A stretch of 64,000 bases of DNA. It comes from Gordonia sputi NBRC 100414. Lineage in GTDB: Bacteria > Actinomycetota > Actinomycetes > Mycobacteriales > Mycobacteriaceae. The stretch covers positions 1 to 64,000 of the forward strand of contig NZ_BAFC01000097.1 in the NCBI RefSeq assembly GCF_000248055.1. The letters run 5' to 3'. Both the position numbers and the translations under genes were made by a program. The notes below the pieces were generated by a model. It did no database searches and was not told where the DNA came from. It saw only the letters and a program-made list of their open reading frames with translations. Positions 25,057 to 34,949 of this stretch are shown one piece after another (positions within the stretch are counted from its first letter, which is position 1; each line of letters opens with the position of its first letter).

Positions 25057-27249
25057 GTGACCGACGCACAACCCGGCAACGCTGCCACCCCGATCGCATC
25101 CGACACGGCGGTACCGCCGGTCGCGAAGAAGGTTCGTACCGAGCGCACCCACCACGGCGACACCTTCGTCGACGAGTACGAGTGGCTGCGCGACAAGGAC
25201 GACGCCGAGGTGATCGCCTTCCTCGAAGCCGAGAATGCCTACACGGAGGCGAATACGGCGCAGCTCGCAGACCTGCGCGCCACCATCTTCGGCGAGATCA
25301 AGTCGCGCACCAAGGAAACCGACATGTCGGTGCCTGGCCGACGCGGCGGCTACTGGTACTACGGCCGCACGCAGGAGGGCAAGCAGTACGGCATCCAATG
25401 TCGTTGCCCCATCGTCGATGTCGACAACTGGACACCACCCGAGGTCTCCGACGACGCCCCGCTGCCTGGCGAAGAGATCCTGCTCGACGCCAACGTCGAA
25501 GCCGAGGGACACGAGTTCTTCAGCCTCGGGGCGCTCGCCATCAGCCACGACGGCAAGTGGCTCGCATACAGCACCGATGTCGTCGGTGACGAGCGATACA
25601 CGTTGCGGTTCAAGAACCTCGAGACCGGCGACCTGCTTCCCGACGTCATCACCGACACCGCGGGCGGGGCGTCGTGGTCGCTCGACGCCAAGCACGTGTT
25701 CTATCAGACGGTCGACGCCGCGTGGCGTCCGGATACGGTGTGGCGCCACGACATCGGTGCGGGCACCGACGACGTCAAGGTGTTCCACGAGCCCGACGAG
25801 CGGTACTGGGTCGGCATGGGTTCCACGCGCAGCGACAAGTACCTGATGATCGTGACGGGATCGAAGATCACGTCCGAGTGCTTCGTGCTCGACGCCGCCG
25901 ATCCGACGGGTGAATTCCGCAGTGTCGCACCGCGCGTCGAGGGCGTCGAATACTCGGTGGAGCACGCCGAGATCTCCGGTCGCGATTACTTCTTGATCGT
26001 GCACAACGACATTCGCGACGGCGAGAAGGCCGAGGACTTCGCGATCGACATCGCGCCCGTCGACGACCCCTCTGCCCGAACCGAATTCATCGGCCACTGC
26101 CGCGGCGTCCGCATCGAGGACATCGACGCCTTCCGCGACTACCTCGTCCTGTCGTATCGCGCCGACGCGCTGCCGCGGGTCTCGATCGCGGATCTCCGTC
26201 GGATCGACGGGATGCCGGTGGCGGAGGACTTCATCGAAGTCGCAGTCGCGCAGGAGTTGTTCTCGCTGGGACTCGCGGGCAACCGCGAATGGGCAACGCC
26301 CCGTCTGCGTTTCGGGTACGGCAGCTTCATCGAGCCCGCAGAACTGTTCGAGCTCGACGTCGAAACCGGTGAACGCACGCTACTCAAGCGGCAGCCGGTT
26401 CTCGGCGGCTACGACCCCGACGAGTACGAGCAGTCGCGCGAATGGGCAACGGCCGCAGACGGAACGCAGATCCCGCTGTCGATCGTCCGACGCAAGGGCG
26501 TCGGCGTGGACGACAGTGGGAATCCGTCGCCCGCACCGTTGCTGCTCTACGGCTACGGCTCGTACGAGGCCAGTTTCGACCCGGGCTTCTCGGTGTCACG
26601 GTTGTCGATGCTCGACCGCGGCGTCGTGTTCGTGCTCGCACACGTGCGTGGCGGTGGCGAGATGGGCCGTCATTGGTATGAGAACGGCAAGACGCTCACC
26701 AAGAAGAACACCTTCACCGACTTCGTCGATTCGGCGCGGTACCTGGTCGACAAGGGCTGGACAACACCGAAACTGATGGTCGCAGAGGGCGGTTCGGCAG
26801 GCGGACTGTTGATGGGTGCGGTCGCCAACCTCGCGCCCGAGTTGTTCAACGGCATCCTGGCGTCGGTGCCGTTCGTCGATGCGCTGAACTCGATCCTCGA
26901 CCCGTCGTTGCCGCTGACGGTCATCGAATGGGACGAGTGGGGCGATCCGCTGCACGACGCGGACGTCTACGAGTACATGAAGTCGTACTCGCCCTACGAG
27001 AACGTCACCGCGCAGCCGTATCCGTCGATCCTGGCTGAGACGTCACTCAACGACACCCGCGTGATGTACACCGAAGCGGCGAAGTGGGTTGCGAAGCTTC
27101 AGGCGTTGAGCACCTCCGACGCTCCGATCCTGCTGAAGACGGAGATGTCGGCCGGCCACGGCGGCGTCAGCGGTCGTTACAAGCAGTGGGAAGAGGTTGC
27201 ATTCGAACTGGCCTGGATTCTCCAGCAGACCGGCGCACTGACGAAGTAG
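25057..27249 (+). CDS. ptrB: Oligopeptidase B (S9A prolyl oligopeptidase family)
   Basis: 730 residues: an N-terminal seven-blade propeller (about 80-430) that gates a C-terminal alpha/beta-hydrolase. The nucleophile is Ser580 in EGGSAGGLL; the histidine lies in AGHGGVSGR near the end, with the aspartate in the preceding LNDTRV region. The family cleaves short peptides after basic residues in the cytosol. No signal peptide is seen. GTG 25057 follows AGGAGACC and lies 7 bp after purC, so it is in the purC operon although unrelated to purine synthesis. Confidence 0.9.
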   Translation: MTDAQPGNAATPIASDTAVPPVAKKVRTERTHHGDTFVDEYEWLRDKDDAEVIAFLEAENAYTEANTAQLADLRATIFGEIKSRTKETDMSVPGRRGGYWYYGRTQEGKQYGIQCRCPIVDVDNWTPPEVSDDAPLPGEEILLDANVEAEGHEFFSLGALAISHDGKWLAYSTDVVGDERYTLRFKNLETGDLLPDVITDTAGGASWSLDAKHVFYQTVDAAWRPDTVWRHDIGAGTDDVKVFHEPDERYWVGMGSTRSDKYLMIVTGSKITSECFVLDAADPTGEFRSVAPRVEGVEYSVEHAEISGRDYFLIVHNDIRDGEKAEDFAIDIAPVDDPSARTEFIGHCRGVRIEDIDAFRDYLVLSYRADALPRVSIADLRRIDGMPVAEDFIEVAVAQELFSLGLAGNREWATPRLRFGYGSFIEPAELFELDVETGERTLLKRQPVLGGYDPDEYEQSREWATAADGTQIPLSIVRRKGVGVDDSGNPSPAPLLLYGYGSYEASFDPGFSVSRLSMLDRGVVFVLAHVRGGGEMGRHWYENGKTLTKKNTFTDFVDSARYLVDKGWTTPKLMVAEGGSAGGLLMGAVANLAPELFNGILASVPFVDALNSILDPSLPLTVIEWDEWGDPLHDADVYEYMKSYSPYENVTAQPYPSILAETSLNDTRVMYTEAAKWVAKLQALSTSDAPILLKTEMSAGHGGVSGRYKQWEEVAFELAWILQQTGALTK

Positions 27250-27264
27250 CCGACTGAAGAAGAA

Positions 27265-27299
27265 TTGCCCCTGGTTGCGATCTCCGCAACCAGGGGCAA
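27265..27299. terminator. Intrinsic terminator, usable in both directions
   Basis: A 15-bp perfect stem TTGCCCCTGGTTGCG / CGCAACCAGGGGCAA (27265-27279 and 27285-27299) with a 5-nt loop, followed by TCTCTTT. It separates the convergent oligopeptidase and MFS genes. Confidence 0.85.
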
Positions 27300-27323
27300 T
27301 CTCTTTGTGACCAGCCGATCAGG

Positions 27324-28889
27324 TCAGTGCATGATGATCGGCGCGCGGTCCATATCCTCTTCGACGAGCGGCGACGCGATCTTCTTGCGCGGCAGGAAGA
27401 ACGCCGGGATCAAGGTCACGACGATGAGGACGAGCGCGACGATGAACGTCGCACCGAACGCTTCCGCGGTCCAGGAGAACCACTGGTGTGGCGGTTCTGC
27501 CGGTGCCTGGCCTGCCTTCACCAGTCCGTCGTACTTCTCCGGTGCGGCATTGAAGCCCATGGCCAGACCAGCCTCCAGATGCGTCTTGAGGTTGGTTGCG
27601 AGAATCACCGAGATCACGGCGGTACCGATCGACGATGCCGTCTGCTGAACGACGTTCATCAGCGTCGAGCCGTCCGGGACCTGCTTGTTGTTCAGGGTCG
27701 CCAGTGCTGCCGACATGATCGGCATCATCGTCATACCCATGCCGAGGCCCTGGACGAACAGCGCGCCGCAGAGCAGCCAGTACGGAGTGTCGGCGCCGAG
27801 GAACACGAAGGTGCCCATACCGATCGCCATCAGGACGATGCCGCCGAGAACGAACTTGCCGGGGCCGATCTTGTCGGTCATCTTGCCCGCGATGGGCATG
27901 GTGATCATGGCGCCGATACCCTGCGGTGCCAGCAGCAGACCCGCCGCGAGCGTGCTCTCGCCGCGCACGCCGATGAAGTACTGCGGGTAGAGCAGCGCCG
28001 CGCCGAAGAAGGCGATCATGAAGAACGTCATGGTGATCACCGCGATGGCGAGCACCTTGTTCTTGAACAGTCGCAGGTCGAGGAGCGGGTGGTCGGTATG
28101 CAGTGCGTGCCAGACGAATCCGACGATTAGGATCAGACCGATGATCGACGTCGTCAGGACCTTGGCGTCGATGAAGGTGCCTGCCTCCGTGCTCGACGAG
28201 ATGCCGTAGAGGAACAACGCGAGGCCGGGGGAGAGCAACAGCAGGCCCACGATGTCGATCTTCGGCTTCGACTTCTCGTCGTCGTTGCGCAGAGCGAACC
28301 ACGAATAGACAAGCGCGACAATGCCGATGGGCACGTTGATGAGGAACACCCAGTGCCAGCTCGCCTTTTCGATGAGCAGGCCGCCGAGGATCGGTCCCGC
28401 GATGGGGCCGAGCAGCATGGGGATACCGAGTACAGCCATGACCGAACCGACGCGCTCGGGACCTGCTGCCTTGGTGAGGATCATCATGCCGATCGGCATG
28501 AGCAGGCCGCCGCCGAGTCCCTGGATCACGCGGAACAGCACGAGCATGCCGATGTTGCTGGCCAACGCGCACAGCGCCGATCCGATCGTGAACAGGACGA
28601 GCGACGCCATGTACACGTTCTTGGTGCCGAAACGTGCTGCGGCCCAACTCGATAGCGGAATCACGGCGGCGAGCGCCAACGTGTAGCCGGTCATCGTCCA
28701 CGCGGCGCCTGCGGCGTCGGTGTTGAACTCGTTCTGGAAGGTCGGCTGCGCGACCGAGACCACGGTGACGTCGAGGATCGACATGATCGCGCCGAGCACG
28801 ACCACACCGGCGACGATCAGCACATGGCGATCGAGCTTGGTGTCCGGAGGGCCGGCGTGCGCGTGCGCGCCGGCAGAGGAACTCGTCAT
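27324..28889 (-). CDS. MFS multidrug exporter, DHA2/EmrB family
   Basis: 521 residues with 14 predicted membrane helices. Motif A-like (WAAARFGTKNVYMAS), motif B-like RVIQGLGGG and motif C-like LGPIAGPILGG are present. DHA2 proteins are proton-driven drug exporters of the inner membrane; the substrate cannot be read. It starts inside the last codons of the MarR gene (4-nt overlap), so repressor and pump form one operon. It ends in a terminator shared with the oligopeptidase gene. Confidence 0.9.
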   Translation of the reverse strand: MTSSSAGAHAHAGPPDTKLDRHVLIVAGVVVLGAIMSILDVTVVSVAQPTFQNEFNTDAAGAAWTMTGYTLALAAVIPLSSWAAARFGTKNVYMASLVLFTIGSALCALASNIGMLVLFRVIQGLGGGLLMPIGMMILTKAAGPERVGSVMAVLGIPMLLGPIAGPILGGLLIEKASWHWVFLINVPIGIVALVYSWFALRNDDEKSKPKIDIVGLLLLSPGLALFLYGISSSTEAGTFIDAKVLTTSIIGLILIVGFVWHALHTDHPLLDLRLFKNKVLAIAVITMTFFMIAFFGAALLYPQYFIGVRGESTLAAGLLLAPQGIGAMITMPIAGKMTDKIGPGKFVLGGIVLMAIGMGTFVFLGADTPYWLLCGALFVQGLGMGMTMMPIMSAALATLNNKQVPDGSTLMNVVQQTASSIGTAVISVILATNLKTHLEAGLAMGFNAAPEKYDGLVKAGQAPAEPPHQWFSWTAEAFGATFIVALVLIVVTLIPAFFLPRKKIASPLVEEDMDRAPIIMH

Positions 28890-29413
28890 GAGGGATCTTT
28901 CGGTTCGGAGGTGGACGGTGTCGCAGTGCGGGTCCTCGAGGACTCGCGGTCGAGCGTGAAGTAGTCGACGTCGGCGTCGACGATGTTCCGTAGTGCAGAC
29001 GTCAGCGCGGCCCGGAATTCATCGGGCAGTCCATCGATGAATCGTCCGACGAGGTCTCGCTTGATGTCCAACTGTTTTTCGACGGTCTCGCGGCCCTGGT
29101 CGGTCAGCGTCACGAGCTTGACCCGACGATCGCCCGGATCCTCGCGACGATCGACCAAACCCGCCTGCACGAGTCGGTCGACGGTGCGACCCGCGGTCGC
29201 AATCGAGAGGTCGACGCACTCGGCGATCTCGTGGACGGGCATCGGGGCGTCGTGCATCGATACGACGAACAGTGCGCGGAACTGCGTGAACGTCAGCTCC
29301 GACGCCGCGAGAGTATCCATCGCCTCGGCTGTACCGAGGCAGGAGAGTCGCTCCAGAAAACTGCTGAGCGCATCACATGCGGCGTCGTTCTGGAGCGGAG
29401 CGGGAGCGGACAC
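28886..29413 (-). CDS. MarR-family repressor of the MFS exporter
   Basis: 175 residues with the MarR winged helix: TFTQFRALFVV, then VDLSIATAGRTVDRLVQAGLVDRREDPGDRR (recognition helix and wing), plus a C-terminal extension of about 25 residues. It is the first gene of a two-gene operon with the drug exporter and probably senses its substrates. ATCTCAC-N14-GTGAGAT, an inverted repeat at 29440-29467, lies 27 bp upstream and is the best operator candidate. Confidence 0.9.
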   Translation of the reverse strand: MSAPAPLQNDAACDALSSFLERLSCLGTAEAMDTLAASELTFTQFRALFVVSMHDAPMPVHEIAECVDLSIATAGRTVDRLVQAGLVDRREDPGDRRVKLVTLTDQGRETVEKQLDIKRDLVGRFIDGLPDEFRAALTSALRNIVDADVDYFTLDRESSRTRTATPSTSEPKDPS

Positions 29414-29439
29414 TGTGAAACACTAACGCCCCTGCAACT

Positions 29440-29467
29440 ATCTCACCAACGCAAATGTATGTGAGAT
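29440..29467. promoter_or_regulatory. Candidate MarR operator ATCTCAC-N14-GTGAGAT
   Basis: 7-bp perfect arms with a 14-bp centre, between the divergent MarR-MFS operon and the glutathione peroxidase gene, 27 bp before the MarR start. Confidence 0.45.
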
Positions 29468-29530
29468 GTAACCAGGATCTGCGCCGAATGTGATCTGTGG
29501 CATAGGCGTCTACGTGTCGGCCTGCGTGAC

Positions 29531-29536
29531 TACGCT
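29531..29536 (+). promoter_or_regulatory. Leaderless -10 element (TACGCT)
   Basis: TACGCT ends 7 nt before ATG 29544. It supports that ATG rather than the in-frame start at 29490. Confidence 0.45.
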
Positions 29537-29543
29537 CGAATCC

Positions 29544-30032
29544 ATGTCGGAAACCAACATCAAGAACATCCCGGTCACCGCGCTCGACGGTTCGGCGCTG
29601 AGTCTCGCGGACTTCTCCGGGCCGCTGCTCGTGGTCAACGTCGCGAGCAAGTGCGGCCTCACGCCGCAGTACGCGGGCCTCGAGGAGGTCGCCGAGAAGT
29701 ACGCCGACCGCGGACTGACCGTCGTCGGCGTGCCCTGCAACCAGTTCATGGGCCAGGAGCCGGGCAGTGCCGAGGAGATCGCCACCTTCTGCTCGACCAC
29801 CTACGGCGTGACCTTCCCGCTGCTGGAGAAGACCGACGTCAACGGCGACGACCGGCATCCGCTGTACGCCGAGCTCACCAAGACCGAAGACGCCAGCGGC
29901 GAGGCAGGCGACGTGCAGTGGAACTTCGAGAAGTTCGTCGTCGACGCCGACGGCCACGTGACCACTCGCATCCGCCCGCGCACCGAGCCGACCGACCCCG
30001 TCGTGATCGAGGCCATCGAAGCGGTGCTCTGA
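29544..30032 (+). CDS. Glutathione peroxidase-family thiol peroxidase
   Basis: 162 residues with a cysteine version of the GPx active site: Cys37 in ASKCGLTPQY, Gln67 in PCNQF and Trp126-Asn127 in WNFEKF. Cysteine GPx proteins of actinobacteria usually use thioredoxin or mycothiol-linked systems rather than glutathione, reducing hydrogen or lipid peroxides. No signal peptide is seen once the start is placed at ATG 29544. It is divergent from the MarR-MFS operon and stands alone. Confidence 0.92.
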   Translation: MSETNIKNIPVTALDGSALSLADFSGPLLVVNVASKCGLTPQYAGLEEVAEKYADRGLTVVGVPCNQFMGQEPGSAEEIATFCSTTYGVTFPLLEKTDVNGDDRHPLYAELTKTEDASGEAGDVQWNFEKFVVDADGHVTTRIRPRTEPTDPVVIEAIEAVL

Positions 30033-30197
30033 CCGGGTCGACTCCACGACCGGGCCAACTGCACGCCAGGTCAATCCAGAACCGGCAAACCGCGACCGGA
30101 GAGTGCAGGTTGCGGGTTGAACGGTAAGGTGAGAGCCGTCGAAAATCCGTCGGCGTCTCGTCGAGCGGATGTCACGTGAGAAGAGGAGCGCTAGCCG

Positions 30198-30437
30198 ATG
30201 GCACGAGTGGTGGTCGACGTGATGCCCAAGGCCGAAATCCTCGATCCGCAGGGGCAGGCCATCGTCGGAGCCCTCGGTCGGCTCGGATTCGACGGCGTCT
30301 CCGAGGTGCGGCAGGGCAAGCGGTTCGAGCTCGAGGTCGACGACTCGGTCGACGACGTGACCCTGGGCCGCATCGCAGAAGAACTGCTCACCAACACGGT
30401 GATCGAGAACTTCACCGTCTCCCGCATCGCCGACTGA
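30198..30437 (+). CDS. purS: Phosphoribosylformylglycinamidine synthase subunit PurS
   Basis: 79 residues: ARVVVDVMPKAEILDPQGQAI, GFDGVSEVRQGKRFELEV and the final FTVSRIAD match PurS. It bridges PurQ and PurL in the three-part FGAM synthase. AGAAGAGGAGCG precedes ATG 30198 as a strong ribosome site. purQ follows after 29 bp. purL is not in this position, so the large subunit must be encoded elsewhere. Confidence 0.94.
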   Translation: MARVVVDVMPKAEILDPQGQAIVGALGRLGFDGVSEVRQGKRFELEVDDSVDDVTLGRIAEELLTNTVIENFTVSRIAD

Positions 30438-30466
30438 CGGCACGAGATCGAGTCGAGTAGGACCAC

Positions 30467-31147
30467 ATGACTGCACGTATCGGTGTCATCACCTTCCCCG
30501 GAACCCTCGACGACGTCGACGCATCGCGTGCGGTGCGCATCGCGGGCGCCGAGGCCGTCGAACTCTGGCACGGCGACGCCGACCTCAAGGGGGTCGACGC
30601 CGTGATCGTTCCCGGCGGCTTTTCCTACGGCGACTATCTGCGTGCGGGCGCGATCGCCAAGTTCGCTCCCGTGATGGGCGCGGTGATCGAGGCGGCCGAG
30701 CGCGGAATGCCGGTTCTGGGGATCTGCAACGGTTTTCAGATCCTGTGCGAGGCAGGACTGCTGCCCGGCGCGCTCACCCGCAACGAGGGTCTGCACTTCA
30801 TCTGCCAGGACCAGTGGCTCAAGGTCGAGAACAACACGACGGCATGGACGTCGCGGTTCGACGCAGGCGCCGAGATCCTCATCCCGCTGAAGTCGGGCGA
30901 GGGTCGCTACGTCGCGCCGGAACGTAAGCTCGAAGAACTCAAGGGTGAGGGCCTCGTCGTATTCACTTACGCCGGAAGCAATCCCAACGGCTCCGTCCTC
31001 GACATCGCGGGCATCTCCAGCCCCAACGGACGCATCGTCGGACTCATGCCGCACCCCGAGCATGCGACCGAAGCGCTGACCGGCCCCAGCGACGACGGCC
31101 TCGGCTTGTTCTACTCCGCGATCGACGCCGTACTCGCCAACGCCTGA
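30467..31147 (+). CDS. purQ: FGAM synthase glutaminase subunit PurQ
   Basis: 226 residues of the class I amidotransferase fold. The nucleophile Cys is in VLGICNGFQ (about residue 87) and His/Glu are in MPHPEHA near the C-terminus. It releases ammonia from glutamine for PurL in the fourth step of purine synthesis. It lies between purS and the aminopeptidase gene, which begins 5 bp after its stop. Confidence 0.95.
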   Translation: MTARIGVITFPGTLDDVDASRAVRIAGAEAVELWHGDADLKGVDAVIVPGGFSYGDYLRAGAIAKFAPVMGAVIEAAERGMPVLGICNGFQILCEAGLLPGALTRNEGLHFICQDQWLKVENNTTAWTSRFDAGAEILIPLKSGEGRYVAPERKLEELKGEGLVVFTYAGSNPNGSVLDIAGISSPNGRIVGLMPHPEHATEALTGPSDDGLGLFYSAIDAVLANA

Positions 31148-31152
31148 TCCCG

Positions 31153-32463
31153 ATGCCCACCCCGTCGCTGGCAACGTCCGCCACAGCCGAGGGGCTCGGT
31201 GAGTTCATCGACGCCTCGCCGTCACCTTTCCACGTGTGCGCGACGGTCGCCGCCGAACTCGAATCCGCGGGATTCCAACGCCTTTTCGAGGATCAGGACT
31301 GGTCGACGGAGGAGAGCGATGCCTTCGAGGGCTTTGTCGACGACGCGGGCCGTCGGTTCTATGTCATTCGTGGTGGGTCGATCATCGCGTGGGATCTCGG
31401 CGACGGCGACGGTTTCCGGATCGTCGGCGGCCACACCGACAGCCCCAATCTGCGGCTGAAGCAGAACCCCGACCGTGAATCAGCCGGGCTGGCAACGGTT
31501 GCGCTCGAACCCTACGGCGGCGCGTGGCTCAACTCGTGGCTCGATCGCGACCTCGGACTCTCGGGTCGCCTGGCTTACCGCGCGGACAGTGGTGTCAGCA
31601 GTGTGCTGGTCAACGTCACCGAGCCGGTACTTCGCGTGCCCCAGTTGGCGATTCACCTCTCCGAGGACCGCAAGGGCGTCACACTGAACCCCCAGCGACA
31701 CGTCGACGCGATCTGGGGCGTCGACGCCGCGACCCCGATCCTGCAGTGGGTTGCCGAGTACGCGGGTATCGACGCCGACGCACTGCTCGGATGGGAGTTG
31801 ATGACGCACGACGTCACGCCCTCGAGGCTGATCGGACCCGAAGACGAATTGCTCAGCGCCCCAAGGCTCGACAACCAGGGCACCTGCTACGCGGGACTGC
31901 ACGCGCTGCTCGACGGCGAGCCCACGATCCACACGAGAGTGCTCGCACTGTTCGACCACGAAGAGGTGGGCAGCGGGTCGGAGCGCGGCGCGGCGTCGGA
32001 CTTCTTGGCGACGACGTTGGAGCGAATCGTGCTGTCGCAGGGTGGTTCTCGCGACGATTATCTACGCGCCATGGCGTCGAGCGTGTGCGTCTCGGGCGAC
32101 ATGGCGCACGCCACCCACCCGAACTACCCGGACCGGCACGAGCCGACGCACCGGATCGCGATCAACGGCGGACCGGTCCTCAAGGTCAATCAGAATCTGC
32201 GGTATGCATCGGATGCGTTGGGGGAGGCCATATTCGCTCTCGCCTGCGACACCGCCGGTGTGCCGATGCAGCGCTACATCCACCGCGCCGACCTGCCGTG
32301 CGGCTCGACGATCGGACCGATCACGGCGACGCGGACGGGACTGCTCACCATCGACGTCGGCGCTCCGCAACTGGCCATGCACAGCGCACGTGAACTGATG
32401 GGCGCCGCCGACGTTCCGATGTATTCCGCTGCGCTGCAGGCGTTTCTGAGTTCGGTGGCCTAA
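31153..32463 (+). CDS. M18-family aspartyl aminopeptidase
   Basis: 436 residues with the di-zinc ligand blocks of family M18: [34 protein letters not shown] (Glu pair) and the late MHSARELMG histidine. The CTTVA-like [11 protein letters not shown] start is typical. It removes N-terminal acidic or neutral residues in the cytosol. It is 5 bp behind purQ and therefore in the purSQ operon, an arrangement without clear metabolic logic. Confidence 0.92.
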   Translation: MPTPSLATSATAEGLGEFIDASPSPFHVCATVAAELESAGFQRLFEDQDWSTEESDAFEGFVDDAGRRFYVIRGGSIIAWDLGDGDGFRIVGGHTDSPNLRLKQNPDRESAGLATVALEPYGGAWLNSWLDRDLGLSGRLAYRADSGVSSVLVNVTEPVLRVPQLAIHLSEDRKGVTLNPQRHVDAIWGVDAATPILQWVAEYAGIDADALLGWELMTHDVTPSRLIGPEDELLSAPRLDNQGTCYAGLHALLDGEPTIHTRVLALFDHEEVGSGSERGAASDFLATTLERIVLSQGGSRDDYLRAMASSVCVSGDMAHATHPNYPDRHEPTHRIAINGGPVLKVNQNLRYASDALGEAIFALACDTAGVPMQRYIHRADLPCGSTIGPITATRTGLLTIDVGAPQLAMHSARELMGAADVPMYSAALQAFLSSVA

Positions 32464-32530
32464 TCCCGCCGGCCAAATCCAACCCGCCGGGGCCACCCCT
32501 CACGCTCCGGCGGACGGTCGGTGCGCGCGA

Positions 32531-33367
32531 TCAGTAGCTACGCGCGAAGCCGAGGACGTTGTTCACGTAGTCCATCGAGTTGTTATACCGCAGAACAGCT
32601 GTCGCCTCGGACGCCTGGTTGCGCATGTCGAGGTGGCCGTCGCACAGGTACCGCGCGGTCGTCAGCGCGGCGTCGAAGAGGTTCTGCGGGTCGATCTTGC
32701 CGTCGCCGTTGCCGTCGGCGCCATACTTCTCCCACGTGGCGGGGATGAACTGCATCGGTCCGACGGCGCGGTCGTGCACGGAGTCGCCGTCGAGGCGTCC
32801 ACCGTCGGTGTCGGTGATGACCTGATTGCCTGCGAGCGAACCGTCGAGGACAGGTCCGAAGATCGGATTCTTCAGCGTGCCGTCGGGTGTGGCGTCACCC
32901 TCGTTGGCGTGGTGCGATTCCACCTTGCCCATCCCGGCGATGAGCGTCCACGGGATACCGCAGGTCGGCTGGTCGTGGGCCATGGTGTCGGCGGCGTGGC
33001 GGTACGCCTCGAAGGCGACCTGCGGGACGGCGCCGTCGGTGACGCTGGCAGGAAGTGGTGGGGGAGGCGGCGGCGTCGCGGTCACCTTCTGGGTCGCGAC
33101 GACCGGCTGCGCGGGTGCGGGTGCCTTCTTCGACGCCTCAGCGTCCTTCTGCGCGCTCGGAGCGGCAGCGGACTGGGTGTGGTGGGTCGGGCTCGATGTG
33201 GGGGCGCCCAGAGCGCCCTGGTCGGCATTGGCTCCCGCGGCAACAGTCAGGGCTCCGACGACGGGGATCAACGCGGCCCCGATCAGCGGTGCCCGCGACT
33301 TGGTGAACGCGTGCGGCAGAATGGTCTGCCGCGGCTTCGAATGCTTACCCAAAACTGAACCTCGCAC
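32531..33367 (-). CDS. Secreted lytic murein transglycosylase (MltB/SLT_2 type)
   Basis: 278 residues: a basic start and hydrophobic segment (residues 27-46, PLIGAALIPVVGALTVAAGA), an Ala/Pro-rich linker with a run of prolines at about 95-102, then a transglycosylase domain with IAGMGKVESHH (catalytic Glu), VGPMQFIPATWEKYG and an embedded DGNGDGKIDP loop as in the mycobacterial enzymes. It cleaves peptidoglycan glycan strands outside the membrane. GTG 33367 is the likely start. The 203-bp upstream region shows no recognisable riboswitch. Confidence 0.88.
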   Translation of the reverse strand: MRGSVLGKHSKPRQTILPHAFTKSRAPLIGAALIPVVGALTVAAGANADQGALGAPTSSPTHHTQSAAAPSAQKDAEASKKAPAPAQPVVATQKVTATPPPPPPLPASVTDGAVPQVAFEAYRHAADTMAHDQPTCGIPWTLIAGMGKVESHHANEGDATPDGTLKNPIFGPVLDGSLAGNQVITDTDGGRLDGDSVHDRAVGPMQFIPATWEKYGADGNGDGKIDPQNLFDAALTTARYLCDGHLDMRNQASEATAVLRYNNSMDYVNNVLGFARSY

Positions 33368-33570
33368 GTACGTCGGTGGATGTGCCGAAAGAGACCGTAC
33401 ATGCGGACGTGTCCTTACCGTTATCGCAGCGTTATCGAAAACTGAGTTGTCACTGAATGCCGGCTGCGACGTTGCTGGTCGTTACGGGGATGTTTCGTCG
33501 AGTGTGACGTCTGGCACACAGGGGCTTTGGACCCTTGTCGATGCAAGGATTTCGGCCCTGCGTGAAACCC

Positions 33571-34881
33571 CTAGTTGGGTCGCAACACCGACAGCGAGGT
33601 GCCCTCGGTGAGCACGATGTAGCCGTCCACGTCGGCTGCTCGCCCGAGGATCGGGCGGGTCCAGGCGACCTTGCCCGCGGGGACGTCGAATGCGGTCAGT
33701 TGGCCGCTGCTGCCGAACGCCAGATGATCGCCGGACGAGCCGACACAGTTCAACAGGTCGAGGTTGGTGTCGGGATCGTCGATGCTCGGCACGGGAAGGG
33801 TCCCCAGGCGCTCGCCGTCGTCGAGTCGGTAGATCACTCGAGAGCGGTCCATTCGCGCGAAGGCGACCATCGATCCGCACGGTCGGGTGTTGGATTTCGA
33901 CAGGTTCGGGTCGGTGATCTGCCAGAGCGCATCCCCGCGCGCCGGGTCACGTACCTGGTAGAAGCCCTGCGTCGCCTGCATGGAGGCGTCGCCGACCGTC
34001 GTGAGCACAGGAAGGGTCGACGGCCCATCGAGCACCTGGGCTTCGGCGGACTGTGATGTCGGCCGTCGGGTCGGGGTGCCGCCGACCACGGCGTAGGTGT
34101 CGACGGACTGCTGATCCCCGTCGCGGCGAATGACGGCGAGACCCGTCGAGTACGTCAGGATGTCGCACTGACGGCAGCGCAGCGAGTCCTTGCCGCGCGA
34201 ATCGACGACGAATCGGCTGCCGTCGGCGGTCGAGATGATGAGCATGTCGTGGTCGAAGGTCGCGTGCGCCGCCGACGCGAAGGTGCGACCCCAGACCCGC
34301 TTGCCCGTCGCGGTGCGCATCGAGACCTCATAACCCGCCTGATCGATGCGCACGAAGTTCGCGCCGACCCCGACCACCTGCGCGGTGTCGTCGAGTGCCG
34401 ACTGCGCACCGACGCTGCCCGAATCGTCGACAAGATAGAAGCCGTCCGGTTGATTACCGAGCTTGATGGCGCACCCGACGTTCCCCGTGGCGTCGAACGC
34501 ACACGAACCGAGCCCCGCGACGACGGGCTGCGACCACAGTGCGCGCCCGCTGTGGCGATCGACGAGTTCATAGGCGCGTCCGATGCCGCGCGGATACGAG
34601 AGCAACCACTGGTCACCGCTGGTGTCGGCGACCTCGATACTGCCGGTCTGGTTGTAGCCGGGCAGCGTCTCCGCCGACGCCGTCCACGCGACCTCTGGCT
34701 GATGCGTGTATCCGCGGAGCTGGGCATTCTCGTACGTCCGTGCCACCGTGGGGGTTCCGATGGACAACACGATCCCGACGGTCGCGACGAGCAGTGCGAT
34801 CAACACCAGGGTGACCGTGCCGATACCAAACGGCATGCGTTGCGCAACGCGCCTCACAGCGGAGCGGGCAGACATGGGCAA
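33571..34881 (-). CDS. Membrane-anchored PQQ-like beta-propeller protein
   Basis: 436 residues: a cytoplasmic basic tail, one membrane helix (about 20-42, IGTVTLVLIALLVATVGIVLSIG) and a large extracytoplasmic part with repeated strands such as GDQWLLSYPRG, RALWSQPVV, KRVWGRTF, GDALWQI and GKVAWTRPI, the W-containing motifs of an outer-wall propeller. CRQC and further cysteines may form disulfides. Similar proteins are widespread in actinobacteria and have no assigned role. It is downstream of qorB on the same strand (68-bp gap) and upstream of the transglycosylase gene. Confidence 0.75.
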   Translation of the reverse strand: MPMSARSAVRRVAQRMPFGIGTVTLVLIALLVATVGIVLSIGTPTVARTYENAQLRGYTHQPEVAWTASAETLPGYNQTGSIEVADTSGDQWLLSYPRGIGRAYELVDRHSGRALWSQPVVAGLGSCAFDATGNVGCAIKLGNQPDGFYLVDDSGSVGAQSALDDTAQVVGVGANFVRIDQAGYEVSMRTATGKRVWGRTFASAAHATFDHDMLIISTADGSRFVVDSRGKDSLRCRQCDILTYSTGLAVIRRDGDQQSVDTYAVVGGTPTRRPTSQSAEAQVLDGPSTLPVLTTVGDASMQATQGFYQVRDPARGDALWQITDPNLSKSNTRPCGSMVAFARMDRSRVIYRLDDGERLGTLPVPSIDDPDTNLDLLNCVGSSGDHLAFGSSGQLTAFDVPAGKVAWTRPILGRAADVDGYIVLTEGTSLSVLRPN

Positions 34882-34949
34882 CAGTCAATCACGGTCGCGT
34901 TGTGTGCCCACCGGTCGACCGGCTCCGCGTGAGGTCACGCTCTCCCGAG

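Noticed and set aside
27265-27299. Mobile-element end
   Set aside because: A single perfect hairpin with T-rich tail between convergent genes is best explained as a terminator.
31148-32463. purL after purQ
   Set aside because: The gene there is an M18 aminopeptidase by its metal-ligand motifs; no PurL sequence is present.
33368-33570. c-di-AMP (ydaO) riboswitch before the lytic transglycosylase
   Set aside because: Expected in some actinobacterial cell-wall hydrolase leaders, but I could not find the conserved core.
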